A stretch of DNA of 64,000 nt from a virus. Below the pieces are notes generated by a model that did no database searches, was not told the origin of the DNA, and was given only the letters and a program-made list of their open reading frames with translations. The stretch covers positions 1-64,000 of IMG/VR virus record IMGVR_UViG_3300030061_002247; one strand, 5' to 3'. This document shows positions 43,824 to 53,279 of this stretch, piece by piece (position 1 is the stretch's first letter; the number at the start of each line of letters is the position of its first letter). The position numbers and the translations under genes were made by a program.

Positions 43824-45041
43824 TCAGAGTGTCACCCCCATTGCTTCCATAGGGGTGACGTACTCGTTCAAATCCACAACACCGGATACAACATCCGACA
43901 TGAGTTTGTGGACTGCATGTAGTCGTGTGTCAAGAGCACCGATTGCTAGGGCACTTCCTGTAAGGACAGCGTTGCCCTTACCGCTCAGTGTATTAGCACC
44001 GCTCCATGTAGGCTTGTGTGTTAGAACACCAGTGAGTACGTTGTAGGCATGGTATGCCGTACCGATTGCCTCACCCTCTACCTTCACGAAGTCAGCCTCA
44101 GGTCTGTTCCAACCCATGAGTGCCGCACGGAATCCATAGCCTCTGGATATGGAGTAGTCCACGACGGTATCAGTCTGCTTGTTTATCATGGGCGTTGCTT
44201 GAGGCAGGGAGAGAATCTTTCTCTCTCGTGCCGCAACTAGAAGTTTGCCGAACAGGTCGTTGTCCATCCCGAAGGAAGTCATCGACTCAACAAGTTCGAG
44301 TTGCTCCACAACGTCTTCAATCATACCCGCAATCGAGTTGCTGAACTTGGCGAAGTCAATTGAGCCGACACCGTTCTTCGTGTGTCTCAAACTCGCTAGG
44401 TTCTTGGTCGATGTAGCAACCATACCATTGGTACAGGCAAGTCTCTCTGCAACTCCGTTGATTTTCAGAGAACCGCTACCGTCAAGGCTGTTGTGAATAG
44501 ACACACCATACCTGTACAAGTCTCCAACGTGTGTGAGTTCCGACTTCTCGTTAGCAACTACGTTGATGTCCATTCGTGCTTTCTTACCGAAGTCATAGGC
44601 TGTTATCTTGAAGTCCCATCCCTTCTCATTGCAGTGCATTGCCAATGGAGCAAACACTTCTGGGTAAGACACACCTGCGTATCTCTTGGAGACCGCACCT
44701 AGTATAGCACCAACAGGTTGCTTCTCTGTCCTGACCTTGGGGTTCATTATTATGAACAGGTTGTTCTCACCGTTGTACGCATCTGTTACTGTGTACAGTC
44801 CGTCATCCACACCTGAGTCCTCAGGATGTTGGTCAACGTTCACCACAGCAGGCAACACGTAGGGTTTGAAGTCCCAGTCACAGACTGTCTTAGTCCTACC
44901 ACCTTTGGTCAAGAAGGCAAAGCCTTCTCCTTCGTGAACTTGCATAGCACCACTAGCAATAGTGTGCGTATCCCAGTTCGGGCTTTCGTCATCGTTCGTC
45001 ATATCGTTTGTATCAATGTTCATATCCATATCAATCACCAT
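43824..45041 (-). CDS. DUF932-like phage/plasmid protein
   Basis: About 400 residues. Hallmarks include GVSIHNSLDGSGSLKING then AERLACTNGMV, matching the CTNG-type core of DUF932 (phage/plasmid-like TIGR03299). The ATG at 45041 is only 20 nt from the TATA box of the 45051-45071 element, so the ATG at 45029 may be the real start on a TATA-driven transcript. Possibly DNA binding or replication control; the family function is unknown. Confidence 0.72.
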   Translation of the reverse strand: MVIDMDMNIDTNDMTNDDESPNWDTHTIASGAMQVHEGEGFAFLTKGGRTKTVCDWDFKPYVLPAVVNVDQHPEDSGVDDGLYTVTDAYNGENNLFIIMNPKVRTEKQPVGAILGAVSKRYAGVSYPEVFAPLAMHCNEKGWDFKITAYDFGKKARMDINVVANEKSELTHVGDLYRYGVSIHNSLDGSGSLKINGVAERLACTNGMVATSTKNLASLRHTKNGVGSIDFAKFSNSIAGMIEDVVEQLELVESMTSFGMDNDLFGKLLVAARERKILSLPQATPMINKQTDTVVDYSISRGYGFRAALMGWNRPEADFVKVEGEAIGTAYHAYNVLTGVLTHKPTWSGANTLSGKGNAVLTGSALAIGALDTRLHAVHKLMSDVVSGVVDLNEYVTPMEAMGVTL

Positions 45042-47104
45042 TCCTCTGTTGTTCCTTTATATGAGGAAGCCCCTTTCCCACCGATGAAATCGGTTAGCAT
45101 GCTCGCAGGAATCTCACCTGCATCCACCATGCTCGTTAGCAACTCTGTTGCCAAGGCCTTCCTCTGTTCCTTCTCTCCACCATCCAGTATCCCTTTGACC
45201 ACATCTCTCTTCTGAGAGACGATGCGAGAGAACCTCTCGTCAATCGTGTTGGAGACGCATAGGTAGACTGCGTGAACAACACTCGCATCCTGACCTATCC
45301 TATTCACTCTGTCCTCCGCCTGTTCCTCTACGGCAGGAGTCCACTCACGTTCCACGAACACAACCGTGTCTGCTTTGGTGAGTGTTATTCCCATGTTGGC
45401 CGACAGTATGTTAGCAACCAACACGTCTACGTTCCCTGCTTGGAAGTCCTCGATTATGGCCTGCCTCTTCTGTGCATTGACACCACCTTCGATGACTGCA
45501 ACACGCAGGAACTCAGGGTTGAACGTGTCCACTACTCGTTTCAACACATCTCTGTGATGAGTGTAAACGATGACGGGCTTGCCTGTCTGCTCGTGGTACT
45601 GAGCCACCCACTCACAGGCCGATTTCACCTTGAGCATCCCACAGTGATGCCTCAGACTCGTGAGCATGTTCAACACGAATCCCGCAGGGAGTGTGTTGTT
45701 CTGCTTGTGTTGCCTGTACTCATCCAACCAACCAGACTGCAAGGTCTGGTATGACTTGACCCCAGATGCCGAAGGCTCGACTGCGAAGTCCTGCCTTATC
45801 TTGTCAGGCAGTTCCTCCATGACCTCCTTCTTCAGTCTGCGAAGCACGAAGTCCCTACTCACAGTGTGTAGTTCTTTCTCGTTGGAAGAGCCACGTGTGT
45901 CCCAACCGAACCCGTTGTGATATGCATCGCAGTACCTCTGAACATACTTGAGCCATGACGGGAAGTCAACTGGTCTGAGCAGGTTCAGCGTGGTGAAGTA
46001 CTCCTCAGGCCGACTGGTTATGGCAGTGCCACTGAGACAGAGTACACTCTGTGTCTGCTTCCCTATGTTGAGACAGGCCTGTGTCCTCTTGGCTGTCTTG
46101 TTCTTCAGGAAGTGAGACTCGTCGAACACACACAGGTTGAATCCCCTGTCCATGAGTTGCTCCTCTCTCTTGCCCATCAAGTCATAGTTCACTATGGTGA
46201 AGTCAGCATCTGCTATCTCACCCTTGAAGCCGTTGACCACCTCGACACTCACGTCTTTGAGCCACGTGTCAATCTCCTTAGCCCAGTTGTACTTGACACT
46301 GGAGGGACAGACCACAAGCACAGGCCATAGTTCCCTGTGAAGGGATGCGTATGCTATCGCTTGGATGGTCTTGCCTATCCCCATGTCGTCCCCGATGAGG
46401 CATCTCCCACCTGCAAGTTCAGCGAAGCGAACACCCACGTATTGGAAGGGGTACAACTCGCAACCATCGTTGAAGGTTTCAGACAACCTCTTCTGCATCT
46501 CGTCAACCGTATGTGCGTTTGTCAACTCGACTGCACTGCTGATTGCTACACGCTCCGCATGTTTGGTGATGTACATCTGAACATCCTCAAGTTCGCTCAC
46601 TACTGTGGCCAGTGGCTCGTAGACATCCTCTAGTCTCTTGACTAGGAATCCTGCTTGCTTTATCGGTATCATCCAACGCTTGTTGTCTTTGTCCCACTTC
46701 CTGTTAGGGATGCCCTTGACAATCTCCTTGACCTCATCCCTCAGGGATGCATCCCTGATGAAAGGCCACTCCAATGCCAACGCACCATCCACGATGTATG
46801 CTGAACACTTGCTCGCAGTACTCGTGTTTGAAGGGGCGGATGCTATGTGCTCGGTGATGGGTGAACTATCGTAGCCGAACCTCTCAAAGATGGAAGCAGT
46901 GACCTGCAACACATCCCTGTCGAAACGCACGCTCCATGTGTTGTTGCTCCACTTGACGTTGTAGAATCCCTCAAGGGACTTCAACTCATTCTTCATGGCG
47001 TTGTTTATCTCAGGGTTGTATGGGAAGGACAGTGCAACACGCTTCGCCTGTCTTGGATACCTACGCTGTGTGTCGTTCTTCGTGTAGTACGTCTCTGTGT
47101 ACAT
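45035..47104 (-). CDS. SNF2-family helicase with HARP-like N-terminus
   Basis: About 689 residues from the ATG at 47104, which lies 8 nt after the upstream stop; the frame is open to 47161. Two Trp-containing HARP-like repeats (FYNVKWSNNTWSVRFD and NRKWDKDNKRWMIP) precede Walker A GDDMGIGKT (238-246), DESH (motif II) and LSGTAITSRPEE (motif III). The C-terminal lobe has motif V SANMGITLT and motif VI EDRVNRIGQ. The layout is like SMARCAL1/phage SNF2 annealing helicases that act on forks. The promoter element of the next gene lies in its last codons. Confidence 0.9.
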   Translation of the reverse strand: MYTETYYTKNDTQRRYPRQAKRVALSFPYNPEINNAMKNELKSLEGFYNVKWSNNTWSVRFDRDVLQVTASIFERFGYDSSPITEHIASAPSNTSTASKCSAYIVDGALALEWPFIRDASLRDEVKEIVKGIPNRKWDKDNKRWMIPIKQAGFLVKRLEDVYEPLATVVSELEDVQMYITKHAERVAISSAVELTNAHTVDEMQKRLSETFNDGCELYPFQYVGVRFAELAGGRCLIGDDMGIGKTIQAIAYASLHRELWPVLVVCPSSVKYNWAKEIDTWLKDVSVEVVNGFKGEIADADFTIVNYDLMGKREEQLMDRGFNLCVFDESHFLKNKTAKRTQACLNIGKQTQSVLCLSGTAITSRPEEYFTTLNLLRPVDFPSWLKYVQRYCDAYHNGFGWDTRGSSNEKELHTVSRDFVLRRLKKEVMEELPDKIRQDFAVEPSASGVKSYQTLQSGWLDEYRQHKQNNTLPAGFVLNMLTSLRHHCGMLKVKSACEWVAQYHEQTGKPVIVYTHHRDVLKRVVDTFNPEFLRVAVIEGGVNAQKRQAIIEDFQAGNVDVLVANILSANMGITLTKADTVVFVEREWTPAVEEQAEDRVNRIGQDASVVHAVYLCVSNTIDERFSRIVSQKRDVVKGILDGGEKEQRKALATELLTSMVDAGEIPASMLTDFIGGKGASSYKGTTEEW
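45051..45071 (-). promoter_or_regulatory. Repeated TATA promoter element, read in a different frame
   Basis: The minus strand reads GCTTCCTCATATAAAGGAAC within the last codons of the SNF2 helicase gene, where the frame gives ASSYKGTT rather than LPHIKEQ. The same DNA conserved in two reading frames shows that the DNA, not the peptide, is selected. Confidence 0.7.
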
Positions 47105-47111
47105 GTCTGCC

Positions 47112-47585
47112 TTAAGAGTCAAGTTCCCACCTCTCGTGTACATTCTCTCCATCCTCAACACGCATGATTAGAACGTCATCCTCACGCATGCCTGTTGGAA
47201 CACGCTTGGGGTCAAGCATGCGTTTGATGGCATCCCTGACGAAGCCCGTCCTATCCTTGCCATGCAAGCAGTGGAAGAACACTGGTGCGTCTTGTGCCAG
47301 TGTCAGTATCAACTGAGCAGTGTCACGAATGTAGTCCTCATCCCTGACGTAGTTCTTCTTCCCGTAGGGATTCTCGATGTGTCTGACAATCCTGCTGACA
47401 TACACTGTACGTGAGTTGTTGTCAATCCATTTACCTGCTCTCCTGTCAAGGGACACGACTGTATCTATCCGCTCCGTGTTCAACATGCGATGTGTGTCAT
47501 CACCCTCGATGAACTTCTTTCCATCAGCACAGAAAACGTTGTGTGTAATTTTCATGTATCCAAGACCTATGTATCTGTGTGTCAT
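47112..47585 (-). CDS. Protein tyrosine/dual-specificity phosphatase
   Basis: 157 residues. FFHCLHGKDRTGF contains the HCx5R signature with His104, Cys105 and Arg111, in the GKDRTG form typical of tyrosine and lipid phosphatases; a general-acid Asp is likely in DRRAGKW or ENPYGKKNYVRDED. The complete signature suggests activity. Two genes away lies a second Cys phosphatase, so the virus may reset host phosphorylation signals. Start overlaps the upstream stop (ATGA). Confidence 0.85.
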   Translation of the reverse strand: MTHRYIGLGYMKITHNVFCADGKKFIEGDDTHRMLNTERIDTVVSLDRRAGKWIDNNSRTVYVSRIVRHIENPYGKKNYVRDEDYIRDTAQLILTLAQDAPVFFHCLHGKDRTGFVRDAIKRMLDPKRVPTGMREDDVLIMRVEDGENVHERWELDS

Positions 47586-48163
47586 TCTTCCTCACTCTCC
47601 TCTTCTTCGTAGCATCCCCAACATACCATAACACCGTAGTACTCACAGTACTCAAGGTTGAAGTCGTGACACTCACAATTCCCACACAAGTTGTCTGCGT
47701 ACTGCCTGTCTTTGACTCCGTTGAGTTCGACCCAACCACAACTGTGATTGGTTGTCTCCAGAGTTGGCTCTGTGTTGAACACCGCACCTAGGCTAGTGAT
47801 GCTACCATAACCTGACATCTGTTCAGGACACACGCACTCCACAGGCACGATTGCCAACATACCTGCGTCAACAGGCAAGGACACCTTAGTGCCTGAGTCA
47901 TCTTCCAAGTGGAAGTCCCACGTGTTATCACCACCGGGTGATGCGTGACACTCGATGTCGTATGTTCGACCGTTCACTTCCCACTTGAGTGTGCCGTAGT
48001 AGTCCTTGTGCTTCTTGTATCCGTCTAGTTTGAACACCTTGTCACAGAACTCGCTCCATCTCCTGTCGGCAATCACGTAGCATGGGTCTCCCACGTAGAA
48101 CTCGTAGTCCTTGTAATCCACGTGTGTCTCTCTGTCTGCGTATGATGGGATACTCATGTTCAT
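47582..48163 (-). CDS. 'DPCY' phage protein with C-terminal Cys cluster
   Basis: 193 residues from the ATG at 48163 (ATGA overlap); an ATG at 48157 is better spaced from GGAGGAGG. YEFYVGDPCYVIADRRWSEF is a recurring phage motif of unknown function. The C-terminal NLCGNCECHD, YCEYYG and CWGCYEEEE give many Cys, probably a zinc site, followed by an acidic tail. Confidence 0.62.
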   Translation of the reverse strand: MNMSIPSYADRETHVDYKDYEFYVGDPCYVIADRRWSEFCDKVFKLDGYKKHKDYYGTLKWEVNGRTYDIECHASPGGDNTWDFHLEDDSGTKVSLPVDAGMLAIVPVECVCPEQMSGYGSITSLGAVFNTEPTLETTNHSCGWVELNGVKDRQYADNLCGNCECHDFNLEYCEYYGVMVCWGCYEEEESEEE

Positions 48164-48633
48164 TCCTCCTCCTGTGTATCCAATGCGGATATGTTGTCGT
48201 CTGTCTCTTGATGCTGTGCCGTAGCCATCGCATCTCCCTTGTTCATGGTTACAACACACTCGCCTTGCTTGGCGTAGTCAAACACCTGTGTCACTGTGGG
48301 ACTTGGGTTCACACCCAAGAGGCAACCCTTCTCGTGATTCAAAGGCTCGCCGTGTATCAGCAACGCATTCGTGTTGTCATCGAACTCGACCGCATCCATC
48401 TGTATGTAGAAGTGGCTTCCCTTACTCGCTCCGCTCTCCAATATCGGCTCTTGCTCACGTAGCCAGTCAATCACAACTTGCGGTGCTCTCAACTCGTTCG
48501 CATATCCATACTCACGGTTCACGTTGATGCTCCCCAGTATCTGAATATGCATCGCATACTCACTGTTGTACTCCGTTCTCACTTGCATTCTCTTCATTAT
48601 TCCATTTCCATTCGTTTGTTCATTCATGTTCAT
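48160..48633 (-). CDS. Unknown protein (157 aa)
   Basis: It begins MNMNEQTNGNGIMKRMQVRT; later ATGs are possible. Mixed alpha/beta with an acidic C-terminus (ETDDNISALDTQEEE). It is the first gene after the 48656-48675 promoter and overlaps both neighbours by 4 nt. No family recognised. Confidence 0.58.
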   Translation of the reverse strand: MNMNEQTNGNGIMKRMQVRTEYNSEYAMHIQILGSINVNREYGYANELRAPQVVIDWLREQEPILESGASKGSHFYIQMDAVEFDDNTNALLIHGEPLNHEKGCLLGVNPSPTVTQVFDYAKQGECVVTMNKGDAMATAQHQETDDNISALDTQEEE

Positions 48634-49712
48634 TCACTCTCCTGTTTCTTGTCTTGTTCCTTTATATGAGGAAGGTCAACCTTACCCACACCTACGTCTG
48701 TTACATCTATCATGTTGGAACTCCCACATGTGATGCACGGTATCTCACCGTTGCTGTCTCTCTCTATATTCGACCCTACGACTTCCTGAGCATCGCAATT
48801 GAGACACTCGAATATCCTATCGTCCACGTCTGTTAGTTCACTATCATCTTTCCTTGACCACCCAGTCTCGGTATACTCCCAGTCATCGAACTCGTCGTCA
48901 TCCTCAAGGGAATCGTTCACCTGTTTGTATATGCTCTGCGTGTTGATACTCGCATAGTGGTTGCCCCACCCTCCTGAGTATCCACTCCACTTGTTGGATG
49001 ACACACGTGAGTCTCCAACAGGCAAGCCACACACATCAGCGATGTACTGTTGCTGACTCGATGCCTCGACCTCATGGACACACATGTGTTCCCTGACCCA
49101 ATCAATCAACTGACCTGCATCCTTCCATGTGTGTTGGGACTCAGGCAGTAGGTAGTGAGCAAGGATAGCCAACTGCACACCAGTCCTACCATGTCCACCC
49201 ATGCACTGGCAAGAGACAGTCTTGACACCCTTGGTGTAGATGTCCTCAACAAGTGCGAGCCAGAACTCACGACCCAATCCCGTAGGGATGGAGTAGTCCG
49301 GCCAGTCGATGCTGAACACAGCAGTCATGCTGTCAGACACCTGCGTGTTGGATGCCTTCCAACCCTCAGGGAAATCATGGTCACCACTCTTGAGATACCT
49401 GTGTCCCTTAGACACAATCTCACTTGGGCCAATTGCAACATCCGGTAGTGGGTTCATCAACCACCAACCACCTTGACGGCTTGAGCCACCACCGTAGACC
49501 TCGATACCCTCAGGTGTTGTGAACACAAGCACGTTGCCTGTATGACATCCGTTCTTGGATACATACGTGTGTCCCTTGGACTTGGGCTTGTGCTTGCCAC
49601 AGTAGTCACCGACCTTCGGTGCGTCATTCTGGCATGTCTCGTGTTTGCATATCTTTCTCTGTTTCATCTTCTCATCTCCGTTCTTACCTGTAAGGTACTT
49701 CTTCCATTTCAT
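48630..49712 (-). CDS. Dual-specificity-phosphatase-like protein with zinc modules
   Basis: 360 residues. An N-terminal Cys cluster (KICKHETCQND...YCGKHKPK) is followed by a beta-rich region. VSCQCMGGHGRTGVQLAIL carries Cys170-x5-Arg176, the Cys-phosphatase loop, with Gln instead of the usual preceding His. C-terminal FECLNCDAQ...CITCGSS forms a zinc ribbon. The fusion of two zinc modules with a phosphatase domain is unusual. It ends in LPHIKEQ, encoded by the next promoter element. Confidence 0.75.
   Translation of the reverse strand: MKWKKYLTGKNGDEKMKQRKICKHETCQNDAPKVGDYCGKHKPKSKGHTYVSKNGCHTGNVLVFTTPEGIEVYGGGSSRQGGWWLMNPLPDVAIGPSEIVSKGHRYLKSGDHDFPEGWKASNTQVSDSMTAVFSIDWPDYSIPTGLGREFWLALVEDIYTKGVKTVSCQCMGGHGRTGVQLAILAHYLLPESQHTWKDAGQLIDWVREHMCVHEVEASSQQQYIADVCGLPVGDSRVSSNKWSGYSGGWGNHYASINTQSIYKQVNDSLEDDDEFDDWEYTETGWSRKDDSELTDVDDRIFECLNCDAQEVVGSNIERDSNGEIPCITCGSSNMIDVTDVGVGKVDLPHIKEQDKKQESE
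48656..48675 (-). promoter_or_regulatory. Repeated TATA promoter element
   Basis: The minus strand reads CTTCCTCATATAAAGGAAC. It is embedded in the coding end (LPHIKEQDKKQESE) of the phosphatase-like gene. TATA to ATG is 33 nt, with CAGGAG between. Confidence 0.68.
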
Positions 49713-52066
49713 TGTTTCATCTCCTGTGCCAGTTTCAATGCGTTCATGTATGTCACGAACTCATTCGTTTCTAATTCGTACACGAGTTTGGCATACACGT
49801 GTTCGACTTCTTCCCATGTCCCTGCTTCTACGTGGTGACACATGTCAGCAATCAACACAGGTAGTTCCCAGTCAGTGTTAGCGACTGCCTCCTTAGCCTT
49901 CTTGACCACATCTGATTCGACCTTGACAACCTGTGTCTGTTGCTTCCCAAGTAGGAACACGTCGTATGTGTTGGAAGGCACAGACGTGTTGGTCTGCACA
50001 CTCAACTTCTTGATGTGGCTGGCATCGTAGTGGTCTGACCCATGTCCCGTAGGGATGTAAGACTCATGGCCAGTCTTGTTGTACTGGTGGTTCGAGTCAC
50101 CATGGAACATGTGTGTCAAGTCACCGTTCTCGTTCCACTTGTCAAGGACAACCTGAACATCCTCAGGTGCATCCGTGTGTTTGAACACGTGATTCTTCCT
50201 GAAGTACGAAGGACTCTTGCCGAAGAAGCCAAGCACATCCCCCCAGAGGATGTTGCATTCCTGTGCGTTTGTCTCAACACGGTCGTTCACTATGTCCATT
50301 GCAATCATGTATGAGTGAAGGGCATGTCTCATCTCACCCTCTTGGTAGCCGAGTGTTCCAGCAGTGAAGTGAATCATCGTGTCACTACCGAACTTGTTCA
50401 GCAACCCACCGTTGTTATGCTGTGCATTCTCCAAGGCATTGACTGCTTCGACCAGTTCCTTACCCACGTCTTCCAACTCGTCAGCGGATGCTTGCATGAG
50501 TTGGTGTATGAGTGTTGCAACACGAGCACCTTTCTCCGCTCCGTCGCCCCACTTCGGCCCACCGTAGGCTGATGACCAACCGGTCTTGTACTCGTCATGC
50601 ATGTATGTCAGAAGGTACGATGCCTGTTCCCAATCCACGATTACGTCTCTCATCCATCGGTGGTATGGCCTTCGACTGTTCGGCATCCCAACCCCATTGG
50701 GCATGTCCCAATCGGACATGGGTTCAACACCCATGAACGAGTTGACTGCCAGTGGTATGGTGACTCGGTAGTTCTTCTTCTGTGACCTAGCATGTCTCAT
50801 CTCTCCAACAGTCGCACCGATTGTTGCTTTGACAATCCATGCACAGAACACACCACCAAGGAACGCACTGAGTTCAGGGTCGTTGCAAGGCTGACCCATC
50901 CACTGATGGAAGAACGTAGACAGGGCTGACTGCTTCCTGTTCCAATGTGCATTGCCGTATGTTACCCCATCCCTGAACGCACTGACGTGTTGCCAAGGGT
51001 TGTATGGATTGGCAACGAAGTCACCGTCGTTGTTCTGAATGACCCATCCTGAGGCAACCTCAGTCCATGTGTCTCCAACACACACCTCGTCTGTTATGAC
51101 ATACGGGATACCATGTGTCCGACAGTGTGCGTTGATGTGACTCAGTAGTGAGCCGTTAGGCTCTACTACAACGAAGCCATCAGGACAAAGTTCCTTTGTG
51201 ATGTTCTCCTCAAGCCACTGGACTTGTTCAAGTCCAGTCATGACCACAGTCTCAGTCACCACTACATCCCCATCGGGGATAGAGCCGTTGATGCTGACTC
51301 CTTCCGGTGGTGTTCCAATCTGTATGTGTTCGTCACACCCACGTATCTGTGTGAGTATTGACTTGACCGAGTTGATGTACTCGTCATCCCACTGCCTGTT
51401 GTGATGCTCAACATCGTTGAACACCATCTCAATCTCATGCTTGTTGGTATCGTATATGTGTCCACTTCCAGTGCTCATCTTGACGAGTGCTTGTTCAAAC
51501 ACACGATGCTTCTCTGATAGCGGGAACATCAGAGATGTACCTGCGTCAGAGTAGTTAGTCCCGGCAGTCACTCCGTCGTGACCCTCACCGAATACAACAT
51601 ACATGTTCGGAGCAAGGACACACGAGGCAATCGCTGGTTGGTAAGGCTGAACAATCAAGCATCCCTCAGGGTCGTGTTCCAACATGACTGCCTGTAGGTG
51701 CTGAATCGTCTTGACGATAGCATTCTTGTGGTTGACACACCTAGTGCTTTCCAACACACCGTGTCTTGGATTGAGAGGACAAGTCCTCACGAAGATATCA
51801 GTGTCCACTGATATGCTAGACTCACACCACTTGACAACTTCCCAAGGGTCATCGTCAACCAACACGTAGAGCGTCTTGGGAACACGGTAGCCTGCGTAAG
51901 ACTTGCCGAAGTCCACGTAGTGGTCAAGGGCTATCGCTTTCTGCGATTTGACCAATGGCATCCTGTGTGTGTTCCATGTATCCATGTCCGTGTATGTCTT
52001 ATGTTCGTCGTTCATCTCAATCACCTGTGTGTTCTTTTCCATGTTCATCATCTTCTCAATACTCAT
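49709..52066 (-). CDS. ATP-grasp / phosphohistidine swivelling-domain protein with novel C-terminal domain
   Basis: 785 residues. The N-terminal part (about 60-280) resembles the nucleotide-binding domain of PEP synthase/PPDK-type enzymes: IFVRTCPLNPRHGVLES, LIVQPYQPAIASCV, VVFGEGHDGVTAG (162-169). Residues about 295-330, GFVVVEPNGSLLSHINAHCR then THGIPYVI, match the mobile His domain (PEP-utilizers), with His310 as candidate phosphate carrier. The remaining about 400 residues, rich in His, Trp and Asn, are unfamiliar and may be the acceptor domain. Rifampin phosphotransferase combines the same two modules around a substrate domain, so a viral phosphotransferase is a reasonable hypothesis. 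It lies directly upstream of the phosphatase-like gene, with a 4-nt overlap. Confidence 0.6.
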   Translation of the reverse strand: MSIEKMMNMEKNTQVIEMNDEHKTYTDMDTWNTHRMPLVKSQKAIALDHYVDFGKSYAGYRVPKTLYVLVDDDPWEVVKWCESSISVDTDIFVRTCPLNPRHGVLESTRCVNHKNAIVKTIQHLQAVMLEHDPEGCLIVQPYQPAIASCVLAPNMYVVFGEGHDGVTAGTNYSDAGTSLMFPLSEKHRVFEQALVKMSTGSGHIYDTNKHEIEMVFNDVEHHNRQWDDEYINSVKSILTQIRGCDEHIQIGTPPEGVSINGSIPDGDVVVTETVVMTGLEQVQWLEENITKELCPDGFVVVEPNGSLLSHINAHCRTHGIPYVITDEVCVGDTWTEVASGWVIQNNDGDFVANPYNPWQHVSAFRDGVTYGNAHWNRKQSALSTFFHQWMGQPCNDPELSAFLGGVFCAWIVKATIGATVGEMRHARSQKKNYRVTIPLAVNSFMGVEPMSDWDMPNGVGMPNSRRPYHRWMRDVIVDWEQASYLLTYMHDEYKTGWSSAYGGPKWGDGAEKGARVATLIHQLMQASADELEDVGKELVEAVNALENAQHNNGGLLNKFGSDTMIHFTAGTLGYQEGEMRHALHSYMIAMDIVNDRVETNAQECNILWGDVLGFFGKSPSYFRKNHVFKHTDAPEDVQVVLDKWNENGDLTHMFHGDSNHQYNKTGHESYIPTGHGSDHYDASHIKKLSVQTNTSVPSNTYDVFLLGKQQTQVVKVESDVVKKAKEAVANTDWELPVLIADMCHHVEAGTWEEVEHVYAKLVYELETNEFVTYMNALKLAQEMKQ

Positions 52067-52950
52067 TCCTCTTCACTCTCCTGTGTTGGAACTGCGAGAC
52101 CGGCTATGCCAGCCAGTGCCCTTTCCTTGGCTGTCTCAATCGCAAGTATGTTGGTAAACACACTCGCTCCGAATTGCTTCACCTGTGTGTTGCCAACCTT
52201 GACCTTCTCAATCTGCTCATCGAAGGACATGCCCTGAGTGTCAATCAAGTAGTCACTCTTGAGTGTAGCAACGAAGTCATCGGCCTTAGCCAACGGGTGT
52301 GTGTCCCATTGCATGTAAAGCATCTCCTCGAAGTGGCTCTCAATGGTCTTCCTCAGCAACGCATGTATGTCAAGCCCTGCGAGTCTCTCAGTCAGTTTCG
52401 TGTTGTAACTCTCAAGGTCATGCTTGTTGTCGTTCATCTCAGCAACTTTGTTGTTGTCTTCCGCTGACAACTTGTCCATCTTTGCCTTAGGCAAAGCAGT
52501 CAACACGTGGTTGTACCAATCCGTGAGTGTTGCATTGTCCATGTTGACAGCACCACCACCGAACAAGTCCGAGTTCACATAGAACTGGTTGTCTTGGATT
52601 GTCGAAGCCAATCCCTTTGCGTAGTAGTTGTAACTCTTGTGTGTGAATTGCTTCTTCGACATTCTCCATCTCCTACCGAACGGATGCTTGTTCTGGTAGT
52701 AAAACGTGAAGCAGTGACCACTGTGGTCAACGAACCACTTCAAACATGCATCTATGTCAGACACAGACATGTTGTGCTCCGCCATCTTGTTGGCTAGCGA
52801 AGCAGGTCTGAAGTAAATCCCAACATGAGTAAGGAACTCACCTATGTGTGTTGGGACATCAATCCACTTCATCTTTTCCACTTCAGTGGAGAACTCCACT
52901 CCAACCCACGAGTGTTTGGATGAAGTCAACATGCGTTCGTTGTTACTCAT
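52063..52950 (-). CDS. Unknown protein (295 aa)
   Basis: Mostly helical, with an aromatic/His segment (KWFVDHSGHCFTFYYQNKHP) and a Leu-rich central coiled coil (LESYNTKLTERLAGLDIHAL). The C-terminus is acidic (PTQESEEE). It is coupled to the ATP-grasp-type gene and to its upstream neighbour by ATGA overlaps and is probably part of the same functional unit. No family recognised. Confidence 0.58.
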   Translation of the reverse strand: MSNNERMLTSSKHSWVGVEFSTEVEKMKWIDVPTHIGEFLTHVGIYFRPASLANKMAEHNMSVSDIDACLKWFVDHSGHCFTFYYQNKHPFGRRWRMSKKQFTHKSYNYYAKGLASTIQDNQFYVNSDLFGGGAVNMDNATLTDWYNHVLTALPKAKMDKLSAEDNNKVAEMNDNKHDLESYNTKLTERLAGLDIHALLRKTIESHFEEMLYMQWDTHPLAKADDFVATLKSDYLIDTQGMSFDEQIEKVKVGNTQVKQFGASVFTNILAIETAKERALAGIAGLAVPTQESEEE

Positions 52951-53243
52951 TGAACCACCTCTTCATCATCGACTACAACATAGTCGTGTTTGTCAAGTAG
53001 GAATCCCAAGGGATTCTCCGGGTTGTCTCCTTCGGCATCCAAGACAAACACGAGTCCTCTGGACTCCCAGTTCGGTTGATTGATTGCATCAATCGCCGTG
53101 TATGTTTTGGTCTCCGACAGAGACAATCGACTTCCCAACAGACGGAAGTCAGACCTCGGTCTAACAACAAACGTGTTGGGATATCTAGGGCTTTCGCTGG
53201 TTGGGCTTCTTTCGTTTTTGTTTACACTGATTACCATCGGCAT
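52947..53243 (-). CDS. Small protein, unknown (98 aa)
   Basis: ATG at 53243 lies 26 nt after the TATA box of the 53259-53279 element; the ATG at 53237 is also possible. A basic N-terminal half and an acidic C-terminus (DYVVVDDEEVVQ). The gene is full of short perfect inverted repeats. Confidence 0.58.
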   Translation of the reverse strand: MPMVISVNKNERSPTSESPRYPNTFVVRPRSDFRLLGSRLSLSETKTYTAIDAINQPNWESRGLVFVLDAEGDNPENPLGFLLDKHDYVVVDDEEVVQ

Positions 53244-53258
53244 CGTGACTTCTATTAT

Positions 53259-53279
53259 GTTCCTTTATATGAGAAAGCC
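53259..53279 (-). promoter_or_regulatory. Repeated TATA promoter element
   Basis: The minus strand reads GCTTTCTCATATAAAGGAAC in non-coding DNA. TATA to the ATG at 53243 is 26 nt, so a leaderless transcript is expected. Confidence 0.68.

Noticed and set aside
50080-50100. GGTTCGAGTC resembling a tRNA T-arm
   Set aside because: No acceptor or anticodon stem can be formed around it and it lies inside the ATP-grasp-type coding sequence.
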